Assembly: GCA_008933615.1 (NCBI GenBank)
Contig: WBUR01000021.1
Span: 1-64,000, forward strand
DNA length: 64,000 bases
Origin: a bacterium
GTDB taxonomy: Bacteria; CLD3; SB21
Reading direction: 5' to 3'
The notes under the pieces are model-generated. The model saw nothing but the letters and a program-made list of their open reading frames with translations, did not search any database and was not told the DNA's origin. Positions within the stretch are counted from its first letter, which is position 1. The number at the start of each line of letters is the position of its first letter. Both the position numbers and the translations under genes were made by a program. Positions 35,901-43,348 of this stretch are shown here, one piece after another.

Positions 35901-36908
35901 AACACTGATAAAAAAATAAATCCTTCCCTGCAATGGTTTGGCTATACTACAACTCAAAATTCGGGTTTTGTTGATAATATTTTCAGTTTTGATCTTGATA
36001 CGATCAAACAATTCAATAAATCAAAACTCGACACGAGCAAAAATCTTTTCAATTACAGCGCCGGTAAAAGCATCAATTATGGGTTTAACTACGGATTTAA
36101 TTTTGTCTATTTTACGGTGGACCTTCGTTACGATTATGCGGAAAATAGAACTCTTAGCCCTCCAAACATTTTGCGGCGAACCGTTTCCAGGTCAGCACTA
36201 TTCCCTTGGTTGAAATTTTCTCCGATACCGATGTTCTACGATATTACAATCCGTGCAAATAATATCGGGCGTTGGCCGATATTCAATCTTATGGCTGGAA
36301 TCACCAATAATATGGGTTTCGGGTTTACCTTTAATTCTAAAGAAACTGAAAACTGGATAAGTTTTACTGGAAATAATTTTACCGGTATTGATTCTACTAA
36401 GCTGAATGGAAGAAGTATACAGCTCGAAAGTGTATCTAATCAACAAACATTTCCTCAAATTAACTACGATATTATATGGAAAGGGAATATTACGCAAAAC
36501 ATAGTATTCACCAACACTAATACTACGGGTGAAAACAAGTCTTCTATTCAAACTTCAAACACGAAATCTATAACAACAAACATAAGTTACACAAAACGCG
36601 GAGGGTTTAAAGTGCCAATCTGGTTCCTCAAAAAAAAGCAACTTGATAATGAAATAAGAGTTGGGGCTGTTGCCTCGTATACAAAACGAATCGCATACAA
36701 TGAAAGCAAAAAAACCGATCAAACTTCGGATAAAACAAAAATTGATGATAGTATAACTTGGTCGGTTGAGCCGCGTGTTGATTATTCATTTACAAAATGG
36801 ATAACCGGAGGCAGTTTTTTCAGATACGAAAGTTCAAAAACTTTACGAACGGGAAAAATCACGAGAATCCTTGCCGGTATTGTTATAAATATTACCATTG
36901 GTACATAA
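29976..36908 (+). CDS. sprA: Cell-surface protein SprA, type IX secretion translocon
   Basis: 2310 aa (Flavobacterium SprA is about 2400). The family forms the giant outer-membrane beta-barrel through which T9SS cargo passes. A hydrophobic signal region at about residues 18-36 ends near VLRGQTD. The body has many alternating beta-strand segments typical of the SprA repeats. One is FNLRGTIGKKVEILFDQDSEREF near residue 285, with similar stretches later. The C-terminus has closely spaced amphipathic strands ending KITRILAGIVINITIGT. The start is GTG 29976 behind AAGGTG; it may be preceded by other in-frame codons. No stop or frameshift interrupts the frame. No other T9SS genes are in the window. 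Confidence 0.92.
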   Translation: MGFISEIVFFIKNNLPKKLTLTLVVLFCLVAPAVLRGQTDNQDSKAKSSLDSSRLPSHSISDSLEKIRYIDDLFQKIAMNFSGSFGINGAIQNVANEAVKAATQYMPPDTVIQSDFMLYPFKYLPSISTNPNENFLLLKGPLIDYSQTHTLLPNYIVKVKLDSTGRFYVFSDSYGTSKQALRKPTIIGKQTYIESNFNNQIRNTFSKSVLANLSGKDERTSGAVRLFTASVTTNETFTKIFGGDEVAVDATGNINLSVSGASEKSSNQNSNTGKNSTFTPKFEQRQRFNLRGTIGKKVEILFDQDSEREFDFENNIKITYTGFDDEVLQKLEAGNIDLSLPGTEFVTTGGQNKGLFGIKALFKLANLNITTIASIQNGEKTKLSLSGGALKSEINKKVYDYAKAKFFFLESYYRDNYENYSGRIHVANPENDISNIRVFRYSPNNQSIPGNIPGIAINRMSILTDPNLANLTNDEIDTLDNGQTIDGNFLEIGEEQYDLDTRLGILKLHSPIADGDLLAVTYQTATKTVGLFTPSYLKLKMLWSNKPKPADSSWTLELKNIYDFGITGLSAEDAKTLKISYRANGTGTDQTIVKDKNGNDVGLLKMLHVDEQGQNSEPDDIVDEALYGYGLDFSNGYLIFPKLRPFDPSTQQLDGFSEEVYPDTLRIWKTNSIYDLDRTPTNITQLQNINTFNIYLSSSKKSSTISLGINILEGSEEVLLSGEKLEKDIGYAIDYFSGNIELLDPRALLPSADIEIKYEQAQLFQINKRTIFGARAEYSLADYGMGANSFIGTTALFQSQSTINKRVQLGEEPFSNFVWDVNTNLEFNAKFLTKLVNYIPLVSSNQPSKINIRGEYAKIFPTPNTSNGLMKNDENGVAYLDDFEAVKRTFPLGTTRKAWSLASTPLERRASDRGQIVWFIKQEAREKISLIRTNPTDNVLTLGLALKPKSDDPINSWGGIIRGFSSSAAKELSESRFIELWVKNIKGTSLINIDLGAISEDQNGNRGEPDREVKSALQVGVTEEQDVGLDGLNDQQEADTLLSLGITPGSTNLTPTQQSTIDSLQIRYPWGIINKSADDPFGDNWNREQAQPQNIEEIENAITNNDISGIKVNGLEKNIEDGTTRIGDTEDLNGNGVIDQQTNSYFRYSFSTNRNSKDTSFVIGRGKDDWLLYRIPILSPDSAINAVVLPDITNARIWINPEDNSDDVIALQIAELQFVTSEWTFTKENPSGVIVDPNGKQIDSNDIKKIVEISSISTEEGGEYQKPPGVRREYIQGSSDGRKREVKEQSLSLKLNELPAGSTALIVKNISSSDLRNYGRIKMFVHGDIIPKGNVLLPDENENTNNSPINFFFRFGNNSTNYYEIEYPLFAGWAERNFVEISFDEITALKFDKTNVPDALTDIRTFILTDGKTLRIKGSPTIAGITQLYLGAINNETVYTYTGDIWFDELRLTDANDKPGQAVKANLSFNLADFASFNGFVQYQTSEFRTVDQRFNANSGDTRNWNINTSVALHKFYLENWGINLPFTFNISNSRSDPKYLPGNDILVESAKDQNDKDLILLRLESDEIRRRSDSLRSVTSDTALINPFVRDSVRQNNILTLAENFESTLRTSSVTKGFSLNFSKAKNEKNFWLLRYTIDNITSSFNYNTSEQKNPQFISNSNISWTSATSYNLGFKRKPFKPLSWIPLSSMPMLGTVFKNIKDTEFNYMLFTGATTDFSITSTKSEAIERDQLGNPINKPTIATLSSTRGYGLSLSPWQTLNSSIGVKYQTDLRGLSAGQILKGVANGLNPFDGFNDFVFDRSIDTIKGGKTLDSLIYNRDFATTNTFNVNYNPLTFPFLTHTLNYTFSNTGRRQKPPISIYNESSSISRRVQVDMGFSIRSFISSVKEPFSQQGRKDQAKPDDSKKSRRDKFKNLNQGTGVQTGRDGADTTKDNSKTSILDVSRKVGSATERALKMINDVRFTIGFDNNFQINNTDKKINPSLQWFGYTTTQNSGFVDNIFSFDLDTIKQFNKSKLDTSKNLFNYSAGKSINYGFNYGFNFVYFTVDLRYDYAENRTLSPPNILRRTVSRSALFPWLKFSPIPMFYDITIRANNIGRWPIFNLMAGITNNMGFGFTFNSKETENWISFTGNNFTGIDSTKLNGRSIQLESVSNQQTFPQINYDIIWKGNITQNIVFTNTNTTGENKSSIQTSNTKSITTNISYTKRGGFKVPIWFLKKKQLDNEIRVGAVASYTKRIAYNESKKTDQTSDKTKIDDSITWSVEPRVDYSFTKWITGGSFFRYESSKTLRTGKITRILAGIVINITIGT

Positions 36909-37199
36909 CTGACACTCAATTAAATTGTTGGTAACTTCTTAGTTAGCGTTAATAGACTTCGGGTAAAAAGCAGAGCGAGACTGCAGAACAACAAAAATAA
37001 TCAATATTAACATTTTAGCTAGATCGAATCAACAAAACACTAAATCTAAATCAAATAAAAACAATGCATCATTTTGTTTATTAACATATCAACTTTGTAA
37101 CACTACTATTATTACTAATTAAATAAATTAACAATTATATATATATGATATGAGTATAAACTTGATTTTATAGACCAATTGTTTTAATATATTCCAGCC
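36909..37199 (+). promoter_or_regulatory. AT-rich gap with a strong promoter for the radical SAM gene
   Basis: The 291-bp gap has no gene or hairpin terminator I can support. TTGATT (37162-37167), a 17-nt spacer and TAATAT (37185-37190) form a good sigma70-like promoter. Transcription would begin at about 37197, only a few bases before ATG 37200, so the mRNA may be leaderless. Confidence 0.55.
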
Positions 37200-38312
37200 A
37201 TGAATTATCTAATTAAAGAAGCCTTTCAAATATTACAGCGGCCAAAAACTTTTACTAAACTCCCGAATATTTTTCTTGTAGTTCTTTCCTACTTCATATG
37301 TAAATTAACTAAAAAAAATTTTGTTCTTGGATATCCGTTTATGTTAATGCTGGAACCAACCAACATATGTAATTTGAGATGTCCGCTCTGTATTACAGGA
37401 AGCGATCAGATGACGCGCAAAGACGGCGTCATGGAGCTTAATAATTTTATAAGGCTAATGGATGAAGTTGGCGACTATCTCGTTCATCTGACGCTATGGA
37501 GTCAAGGTGAACCTTTTGTGAATCGCAATTTTACTGAAATGATACGTATTGCAAAGGATAAAGGAATCAAAACAATGACCAGCACCAACGGTCATTTTCT
37601 GATTGAAAACGCTGATAAAATTGTCAACTCAGGTCTAGATGTGCTTATCGTCGCGATGGATGGGGCATCACAACAAACATATGAAAAATACCGTGTTAAC
37701 GGCAACTTCGAAAAAGTCCGGAACGGCATGAAAGCGGTTTCCGAAGCAAAAAAAAGACTAAACAGCAAAACGCCGGAGATAGAACTCCAATTCATCGTTA
37801 TGAAGCATAATGAACATGAGACAGATCGAATTCGTAGCCTGGCTTATGAGTGCGGCGCACAAGTTATATCAATTAAGACGGCGCAAGTTTACACAGAAGA
37901 ACAAGCTGCAGAATTTTTGCCAACTAAAGAAAAATATAGACGGTATGAATTAGATGCTCATGGAAAAATCAAGACAAAACTAAAAGAGATAAATTTTTGT
38001 AGGTGGGTTCTTCTGTGCCCCGTTATAAATTGGGACGGAACCGTATCTCCTTGCTGTTTTGATAAGAACGCTGAATACGGGCTAGGCAACGTCTTTTCCA
38101 ATGGCGGATTAAAGAAAATATGGAAAAGTGAAAAATATGCAAAGTTTCGCCAACAAATCTTTACTAAAAGGAAGGATATTCCAATTTGCAGCAATTGCTC
38201 CGAAGGTCTCGAAGTCGAGGTTTTTGAAAAAGAGAACGTTCGCCATGATATAAACAATCCACATATCCAGGAACAAAATAAATACAAATCATTTGAATCC
38301 GCACACATCTAA
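37200..38312 (+). CDS. Radical SAM/SPASM domain enzyme
   Basis: 370 aa. The N-terminal 45 residues include a hydrophobic stretch (FLVVLSYFICKL) that may anchor the protein. The radical SAM cluster is CX3CX2C at Cys57, Cys61 and Cys64 (ICNLRCPLC). A GEPF and a TSTNGHF motif follow in the barrel. The C-terminus has a SPASM-like region: NFCRWVLLC, WDGTVSPCCFDK and ICSNCSEG. SPASM proteins often modify peptides, but others act on sugars or lipids; no peptide precursor is seen nearby. Co-transcribed with the lysine-tailed phosphatase and DUF3108 gene. The function is undetermined. Confidence 0.87.
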   Translation: MNYLIKEAFQILQRPKTFTKLPNIFLVVLSYFICKLTKKNFVLGYPFMLMLEPTNICNLRCPLCITGSDQMTRKDGVMELNNFIRLMDEVGDYLVHLTLWSQGEPFVNRNFTEMIRIAKDKGIKTMTSTNGHFLIENADKIVNSGLDVLIVAMDGASQQTYEKYRVNGNFEKVRNGMKAVSEAKKRLNSKTPEIELQFIVMKHNEHETDRIRSLAYECGAQVISIKTAQVYTEEQAAEFLPTKEKYRRYELDAHGKIKTKLKEINFCRWVLLCPVINWDGTVSPCCFDKNAEYGLGNVFSNGGLKKIWKSEKYAKFRQQIFTKRKDIPICSNCSEGLEVEVFEKENVRHDINNPHIQEQNKYKSFESAHI

Positions 38313-38336
38313 CTTAGAAAATAGCAGGCATCGATT

Positions 38337-39188
38337 ATGAAAAACAAAAAATTAAAAAAACAAAAGAAACTTGTCAAAAAAACAACAAAAAAACCAAAAA
38401 AAACATCAAAAAAACTAAAAAAGACACAAAAACCGACTAAAACAAAGAAAAAACCAACAAAAAAACCTGTTCGGTCATCCAAGAAAACACGTACAAAATC
38501 CAAGAAAAGGGCAGCAAAGAAAGTAACAATAACAAAGAATAAGAGCTCAAAATCACATCAAACAAAACCGATTGAAAAAAAGAAAAAATTTAACAACTCT
38601 CCTCAGGAAAATCTAACAAGACCATTTAATATTATAGAAAGCTATATGGGAGATTACAGTTTTAACGATATATATTCAATTCTATTTGTTTGCACCGGCA
38701 ATATGTGCCGGAGTCCTATCGCCGAGGGTTTATTAAAGAAAAAAATCAGCGAAGAGGCACCTGTTGAATTAAAAGACAAGATTTTCGTACACTCCTCCGG
38801 CATCTACGCATACGAAGGAAATAAGCCGTCTGAAAACTCAGTTAAAGTAGCGTTGCAAAATCTTATTGATATATCACAAATTAGGTCTAAGCCGATCAAC
38901 CGGGTTCAAATCGAACAGTCTGATTTAATCTTTGCGCTTTCAATAGATCATCTGAACTTCATACTTGAGAACTTTCCTACGGCAAGGCATAAATCTACAT
39001 TACTTAAAACATACGGAAAAGAAAGAAGCATAACGATCGCCGATTCGATTCCGGACCCGATAGGTTTTTCGATGGAATTCTATATAAAAACATTTACTGA
39101 AATAAAAAACGCGATTGATTCTGCGTTTCCAATGATTGTAGCGGCAGCGCAACAGAAAATATTTCAAAAAAATAATTTAAGTCTATGA
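38337..39188 (+). CDS. Low-molecular-weight protein-tyrosine phosphatase with Lys-rich histone-like N-terminal tail
   Basis: 283 aa. The C-terminal part (about 112-270) is an LMW-PTP/arsenate-reductase fold. Its P-loop is Cys119-(X)5-Arg125 in FVCTGNMCRSP, and a general-acid Asp lies in IPDPIG (Asp240). Residues 1-84 contain about 39 Lys plus Thr, Ser and Pro in KKPKKT-like repeats, resembling histone H1 or DNA-binding tails. Such a tail on a phosphatase is unusual and may bind nucleic acid or acidic surfaces. The phosphatase could act on tyrosine kinases or other phosphates. It begins 24 nt after the radical SAM gene and overlaps the DUF3108 gene by 4 nt (ATGA). The tail's DNA is a long A-rich stretch; a shorter start within the tail is possible, but no strong internal ribosome site was seen. 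Confidence 0.85.
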   Translation: MKNKKLKKQKKLVKKTTKKPKKTSKKLKKTQKPTKTKKKPTKKPVRSSKKTRTKSKKRAAKKVTITKNKSSKSHQTKPIEKKKKFNNSPQENLTRPFNIIESYMGDYSFNDIYSILFVCTGNMCRSPIAEGLLKKKISEEAPVELKDKIFVHSSGIYAYEGNKPSENSVKVALQNLIDISQIRSKPINRVQIEQSDLIFALSIDHLNFILENFPTARHKSTLLKTYGKERSITIADSIPDPIGFSMEFYIKTFTEIKNAIDSAFPMIVAAAQQKIFQKNNLSL

Positions 39189-39943
39189 TTTCTTTCAAAA
39201 AAATAGCGTTATCCGCTATTTTTTTTCTCTCTTGTTCAATTTCACAGCTAATTGGCCAAAACCAGCGAAAAATTGAAAATAACGCATTCAAAGTTGGAGA
39301 AAAACTGACTTTTTCAATAGGCTGGGAATTCATTAATGCCGGTACGGCGATTCTGAATGTAGAGAAGATTGTCAGTATCAATAATTCCCCGTGTTACCAC
39401 ATCTCCGCAGTTACAAATTCTAATACTTTTTTTTCAACGCTCTATAAAGTTCGAGATCGTCTGGAATCCTATGTTGATGTAAATGGAATCTATCCGTTAA
39501 GATACATTAAAAAAACGTACGAAGGGGGATATGAAAGGAATTTTACCGTCAATTTTCATCACGAATCGCAAGTTGCATTGATTTCTGATGCCGATTCCGG
39601 GAATAGAGAAATAAAAATTCCTCAATACTTACAGGATATAATTTCGTCTTTCTATTTTGTGAGAACCCAGCCAATGGTTGAAGGACAAGACATTCAATTA
39701 TCTGTCTTTGATAATGGACGATACAATAACGTTACTGTCAAAGTCATAAGGAAAGAGCGGATTTCCGTAGACGCAGGGGAATTTGACTGTATTCTAGTTC
39801 AAACACCCATTGGCCCGTTTAGCAACAAATCTGATCTGAATATCTGGCTTACCGATGACGTGAGGCGTATTCCTGTTCTCATGAAAAGTAAAATAATTAT
39901 CGGCTCAGTTCGCGCAGAGTTAGAATCCATTTCCGCTGAATAA
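39185..39943 (+). CDS. DUF3108 family protein, exported
   Basis: 252 aa. A signal peptide (ISFKKIALSAIFFLSCSISQLIG) leads into a mostly beta domain of DUF3108 (FKVGEKLTFSIGWEFINAGTA onward). The family is common in FCB and proteobacteria and is likely a periplasmic lipid- or ligand-binding fold; function not established. The FSCSIS region lacks a clear lipobox. ATGA overlap with the phosphatase gene indicates operon membership. Confidence 0.88.
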   Translation: MISFKKIALSAIFFLSCSISQLIGQNQRKIENNAFKVGEKLTFSIGWEFINAGTAILNVEKIVSINNSPCYHISAVTNSNTFFSTLYKVRDRLESYVDVNGIYPLRYIKKTYEGGYERNFTVNFHHESQVALISDADSGNREIKIPQYLQDIISSFYFVRTQPMVEGQDIQLSVFDNGRYNNVTVKVIRKERISVDAGEFDCILVQTPIGPFSNKSDLNIWLTDDVRRIPVLMKSKIIIGSVRAELESISAE

Positions 39944-40042
39944 ACCTATAAAACTCAGACCGGCTTCCCTATTATCGCTCATTTGAAGGCCATATAATTA
40001 ATTAGAACAAAATTTAGTCCACGCTTTGCTCAGGAGAAAAAG

Positions 40043-40756
40043 ATGCACCACTATACATATGGATGGTACAGCGAAAGATTAAACCGACAAATGGACTTTC
40101 AGCATTTTGGACACGCAGGTGCGCCGATAATTGTGTTTCCTACAACCCTGGGTAATCATTATGAATTCTCTGACAGGAATATGATTGACCCGATTGTGTG
40201 GAAAATTGAACAAGGTCTTATACAGGTTTTTTGTGTGAACTCTATTAATAATGAAAGCTGGTACAACAACCAAATTCATCCTCATGAAAAGGTGAAACGC
40301 CACGTTTCTTATGAAGAATACCTCATTCAAGAGTTTTTCCCCTATGTTCGCCAAAAAACGGGAACGGAATACCTTGTCTTATTTGGCTGCAGTTTTGGCG
40401 GTTTTCATGCCATCAACTTCACATTACGGCATCCGGAGCTCGTAGACAAAGCAATTAGTCTAAGCGGTTCATTTACAATCGAGGGTTTTCTAAACGGATA
40501 TTATGACGATCTTTGCTATTACAATAATCCGGCGCATTACATGCAAAACATGCGCGACCCGTACTATATAGATCGCTATAATCACTCGACGGAATTGTCA
40601 TTAGTAACAAGCGACTGGGATGTTTGTAGAGATCGGAATGAATATTTTCATAAATTGTTGACCGACAAAGGAATACGGCATAACTATTATTTCTGGGACG
40701 GCCACGTTAATCACGATTGGCCATCATGGCAGAGAATGATAGGTCATTATCTATAA
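40043..40756 (+). CDS. Alpha/beta-hydrolase, putative esterase (esterase D type)
   Basis: 237 aa, cytosolic. The nucleophile elbow is GCSFGG (Ser117), the oxyanion/His-rich end is FWDGHVNHDWPSW, and the fold starts with YGWYSERLNRQMDFQHFGHAGAP. This matches the putative esterase (PF00756) family that includes esterase D and antigen-85-like enzymes. It precedes glgA by 37 nt, and the pair recurs in related lineages as far as I can recall. A link to glycogen or trehalose metabolism is possible, but the substrate is unknown. An AGGAGAAAAAG ribosome site supports the ATG. Confidence 0.85.
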   Translation: MHHYTYGWYSERLNRQMDFQHFGHAGAPIIVFPTTLGNHYEFSDRNMIDPIVWKIEQGLIQVFCVNSINNESWYNNQIHPHEKVKRHVSYEEYLIQEFFPYVRQKTGTEYLVLFGCSFGGFHAINFTLRHPELVDKAISLSGSFTIEGFLNGYYDDLCYYNNPAHYMQNMRDPYYIDRYNHSTELSLVTSDWDVCRDRNEYFHKLLTDKGIRHNYYFWDGHVNHDWPSWQRMIGHYL

Positions 40757-40793
40757 TGCGAATAACTTTTGAATTCTCAATAGGGAACAAATC

Positions 40794-42266
40794 ATGAAAA
40801 TAGCTGTAGCGGCTACAGAAGTTGCTCCCTACGCTAAGACGGGCGGACTTGCCGATGTGATAGAGGCTCTACCGAAGACTTTGGAAAAATTAGGTAATGA
40901 CGTCAAAGTCTTCATGCCCAAGTATTCTCTCATCGATGAAAACAAGCATAAACTAACATACGAACCTGCCATAGGCGAAATGCCGATTCGTGTAAATGGT
41001 CATACACGATCTGTTCATGTTCAAAAATCCAAAATTAATGGCTCTGAAGTTGATATTTATTTTATTGATTGTCCGCACTATTTTTATCGCAGACATATTT
41101 ACACAATGGATCCCGATGAGGACGAACGGTTCATCTTATTTTGCAAAGCGGTTATTGAGACCATGCAACGATTGAAATGGGCGCCGGACGTCATTCATTG
41201 TAATGACTGGCAAGCCGGCCTGATCCCGCTTTTTATCAAGGACAATTACAGTTGGGACAGGATGTTTGACGAAACCGCCACACTCATGTCTATTCATAAC
41301 ATCGCCTATCAGGGACGATTTCCAAATCAAACAATTCATAAAGCCGAATTAAAAGGAAGTCTATATTATCCCGGAGGACCGCTGGAGTTTTACAATACGT
41401 TTAGTTTTTTGAAAACAGGCATCGTCTATTCTGAAATCATTAGCACGGTGAGTGAAACGTATTCACATGAGATACTGACCGGCGAATATGGATTTGGAAT
41501 GGAGAAAGAGTTGTTGCCGCGCAGGGATGACCTTTTTGGCGTACTGAATGGCGCAGATTATGATCAGTGGAATCCAGAAGGCGATCCGTTTATTCCTTAC
41601 CACTATTCAACAGCGGACTTGTCAAATAAGCTGAGGAACAAAGAATATTTAATAAAGCAAACCCATTTACCTTTTGACAAGAATAAGCCGATTATTGGAA
41701 TTGTATCTCGGTTAGTTGCACAAAAGGGATTTGATCTCGTTGCTGAGGCAATCAATGAACTCATGTTTTTGGACGCACAATGGGTAATATTGGGAAGCGG
41801 AGAAGACAGGTATGAAGAAATGTTTACGATATTGAGCCATTCAATTCCTGATAAAGTATGGGCATATATCGGATTCAATAATGAACTGGCTCATTTGATC
41901 GAAGCCGGCGCGGACATGTTTCTGATGCCGTCGAGGTATGAACCTTGCGGATTAAATCAGATCTACAGTTTAAAATATGGTACGGTTCCTATCGTTCGAA
42001 AAACAGGAGGATTAGCAGATACAGTACAGGATTGGCATGAATTCAAAGCACGAGGGGACGAAACGGGCGACGGTTTTTCTTTTAATGATGCAACAGGATT
42101 TGCGCTTCATACGACGGTTCTGCGCGCTGTGGAGACATTCAGAGAAAAAAAGACATGGAGGAAAATTCAGGAAAACGGCATGAATCGAGATTATTCATGG
42201 CGGGTTTCTGCAAAAAAATATATGGCGCTTTATGAATTGGCCGTAAAAAAAAGAAGAGGGCAATAA
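40794..42266 (+). CDS. glgA: Glycogen synthase (ADP-glucose starch/glycogen synthase)
   Basis: 490 aa GT5 glycosyltransferase that extends alpha-1,4-glucan from ADP-glucose. The N-terminal KTGGLADV (residues 15-22) binds ADP-glucose. The second Rossmann domain has GIVSRLVAQKGFDL, the catalytic Glu region (SRYEPCGLNQIYSLKYGTVPIVRKTGGLADTV) and a C-terminal helix. Family length is about 475-490. It is preceded by an AGGGAAC site and followed by a hairpin terminator overlapping the stop. It points to glycogen storage. Confidence 0.95.
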   Translation: MKIAVAATEVAPYAKTGGLADVIEALPKTLEKLGNDVKVFMPKYSLIDENKHKLTYEPAIGEMPIRVNGHTRSVHVQKSKINGSEVDIYFIDCPHYFYRRHIYTMDPDEDERFILFCKAVIETMQRLKWAPDVIHCNDWQAGLIPLFIKDNYSWDRMFDETATLMSIHNIAYQGRFPNQTIHKAELKGSLYYPGGPLEFYNTFSFLKTGIVYSEIISTVSETYSHEILTGEYGFGMEKELLPRRDDLFGVLNGADYDQWNPEGDPFIPYHYSTADLSNKLRNKEYLIKQTHLPFDKNKPIIGIVSRLVAQKGFDLVAEAINELMFLDAQWVILGSGEDRYEEMFTILSHSIPDKVWAYIGFNNELAHLIEAGADMFLMPSRYEPCGLNQIYSLKYGTVPIVRKTGGLADTVQDWHEFKARGDETGDGFSFNDATGFALHTTVLRAVETFREKKTWRKIQENGMNRDYSWRVSAKKYMALYELAVKKRRGQ

Positions 42267-42280
42267 ACCCTCTTCTTTTT
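42248..42280 (+). terminator. Rho-independent terminator overlapping the glgA stop
   Basis: A 13-bp perfect stem (42248-42260 with 42268-42280) with a 7-nt loop and flanking A/T runs. The 5' arm lies in the last glgA codons and the loop holds the TAA. It is roughly symmetric, so it could also stop minus-strand transcription from the lipoprotein gene. Confidence 0.85.
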
Positions 42281-42320
42281 AAGAACATTTCTATGACAAA
42301 AACAGAATAAATATCGTAAG

Positions 42321-42938
42321 TTATTTGACGATATTAAATGAATTTACCATTTCATCAAATCCTTTGCTCCAGCCGTCAATCGTTTTCTGGGGTCCGACAG
42401 CTTTGTAGAACCAAGGACCGTTAGGCGTTTCAACAATGGCGGCGCGCAGAGCGTAATTTGCCATTTCATCCACAGGCCCACCCATCATGCTTCCATCACG
42501 GGATTTTAAGTAGGTTCCGGTCACATAAACAACGGTCACTTTTAATCCGTTCACTTCTTTAATTTGTGAAACAACCTTATCTTTTGTTTGTCTGCCGTCC
42601 GGCTGCTTAAATTGTCCATACCAACGGTCGAGATTAGCATCAACACTTCCGCCTGCTCCCGGAAAGAAAAAGGCTGCCATTTCAGCGTCGCCCGCTGTTC
42701 CCGGCAAACGGTATTGAGCTTTACGCATCGGATTATTTGGGGCCTCCGCTAGCCAACCGTCCGGGGCTTTGAATGTAACCTCACTGCCTTGGGTGTTTTG
42801 CATAGAAGACATCCCACCACTGTGCACATCTTCCGTTTTATTTGAGGCGCCCTCACCAGGTTGAGTCTTGTCGTCTTTTTTTGGGTTGGAATTACAGCCG
42901 ATAACGAAAATTAGAAATAACATCAGTAAATTTTTCAT
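42321..42938 (-). CDS. Lipoprotein of unknown function
   Basis: 205 aa. The signal ends in lipobox FVIGC (Cys15); residues 16-50 are low-complexity, with Gly/Ser/Met/Gln. The remaining globular domain is soluble and contains WLAEAPNNPMRKAQYRLPG and a Trp-rich end. No family recognised with confidence. It has its own GGAGAAAAA start site and sits alone between glgA and the cupin gene. Confidence 0.75.
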   Translation of the reverse strand: MKNLLMLFLIFVIGCNSNPKKDDKTQPGEGASNKTEDVHSGGMSSMQNTQGSEVTFKAPDGWLAEAPNNPMRKAQYRLPGTAGDAEMAAFFFPGAGGSVDANLDRWYGQFKQPDGRQTKDKVVSQIKEVNGLKVTVVYVTGTYLKSRDGSMMGGPVDEMANYALRAAIVETPNGPWFYKAVGPQKTIDGWSKGFDEMVNSFNIVK

Positions 42939-43029
42939 TTTTTCTCCGTAAAATAAGTTGGTCTTAAGAAAAAGTCATAACGCGAATATAACAAAAAATT
43001 TCAAAAAAAAAACAAAAAGTTTAAATTCA

Positions 43030-43338
43030 CTATTTGATCATAGTGAGTATCATTTTGAACTTAGTAAGCGCTTTGACCGCATGCGGCTCATTTGCCGGCA
43101 TAATGATCATGTCGCCCGACTTTAGATGAAACGGTGTGCCTGAGATATATATTTCCACCTCGCCGTCAAAAACCTGAACCATCGCATCAAAAGGCGCGGT
43201 ATGTTCACTCAAAGTTTGACCTTCATCAAAAGCAAAAAAAGTAATCGTTGCCGTTTTTTTGTTAATTATCGTTTTACTTACAATCGAACCCTCTTGGTAA
43301 TTTCCGAGCTCAGTCATTGCAGAAATTTTCTTATCCAC
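43030..43338 (-). CDS. Single-domain cupin protein
   Basis: 102 aa. The cupin motif 1 region SEHTAPFDAMVQVFDGEVEI and motif 2 GDMIIMPANEPHAVKA provide His ligands for a metal. The GTG start (43338) has AGGAGGG close upstream. Such small cupins can be enzymes or sensors; here it lies 10 nt after the permease gene at the end of the efflux operon, so a role in tolerance or regulation is plausible. Confidence 0.85.
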   Translation of the reverse strand: MDKKISAMTELGNYQEGSIVSKTIINKKTATITFFAFDEGQTLSEHTAPFDAMVQVFDGEVEIYISGTPFHLKSGDMIIMPANEPHAVKALTKFKMILTMIK

Positions 43339-43348
43339 AACCCTCCTT

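Noticed and set aside
38309-38503. A Phe-rich ORF antisense to the lysine-rich tail
   Set aside because: It is the mirror of the A-rich coding stretch of the phosphatase tail, with no independent evidence.
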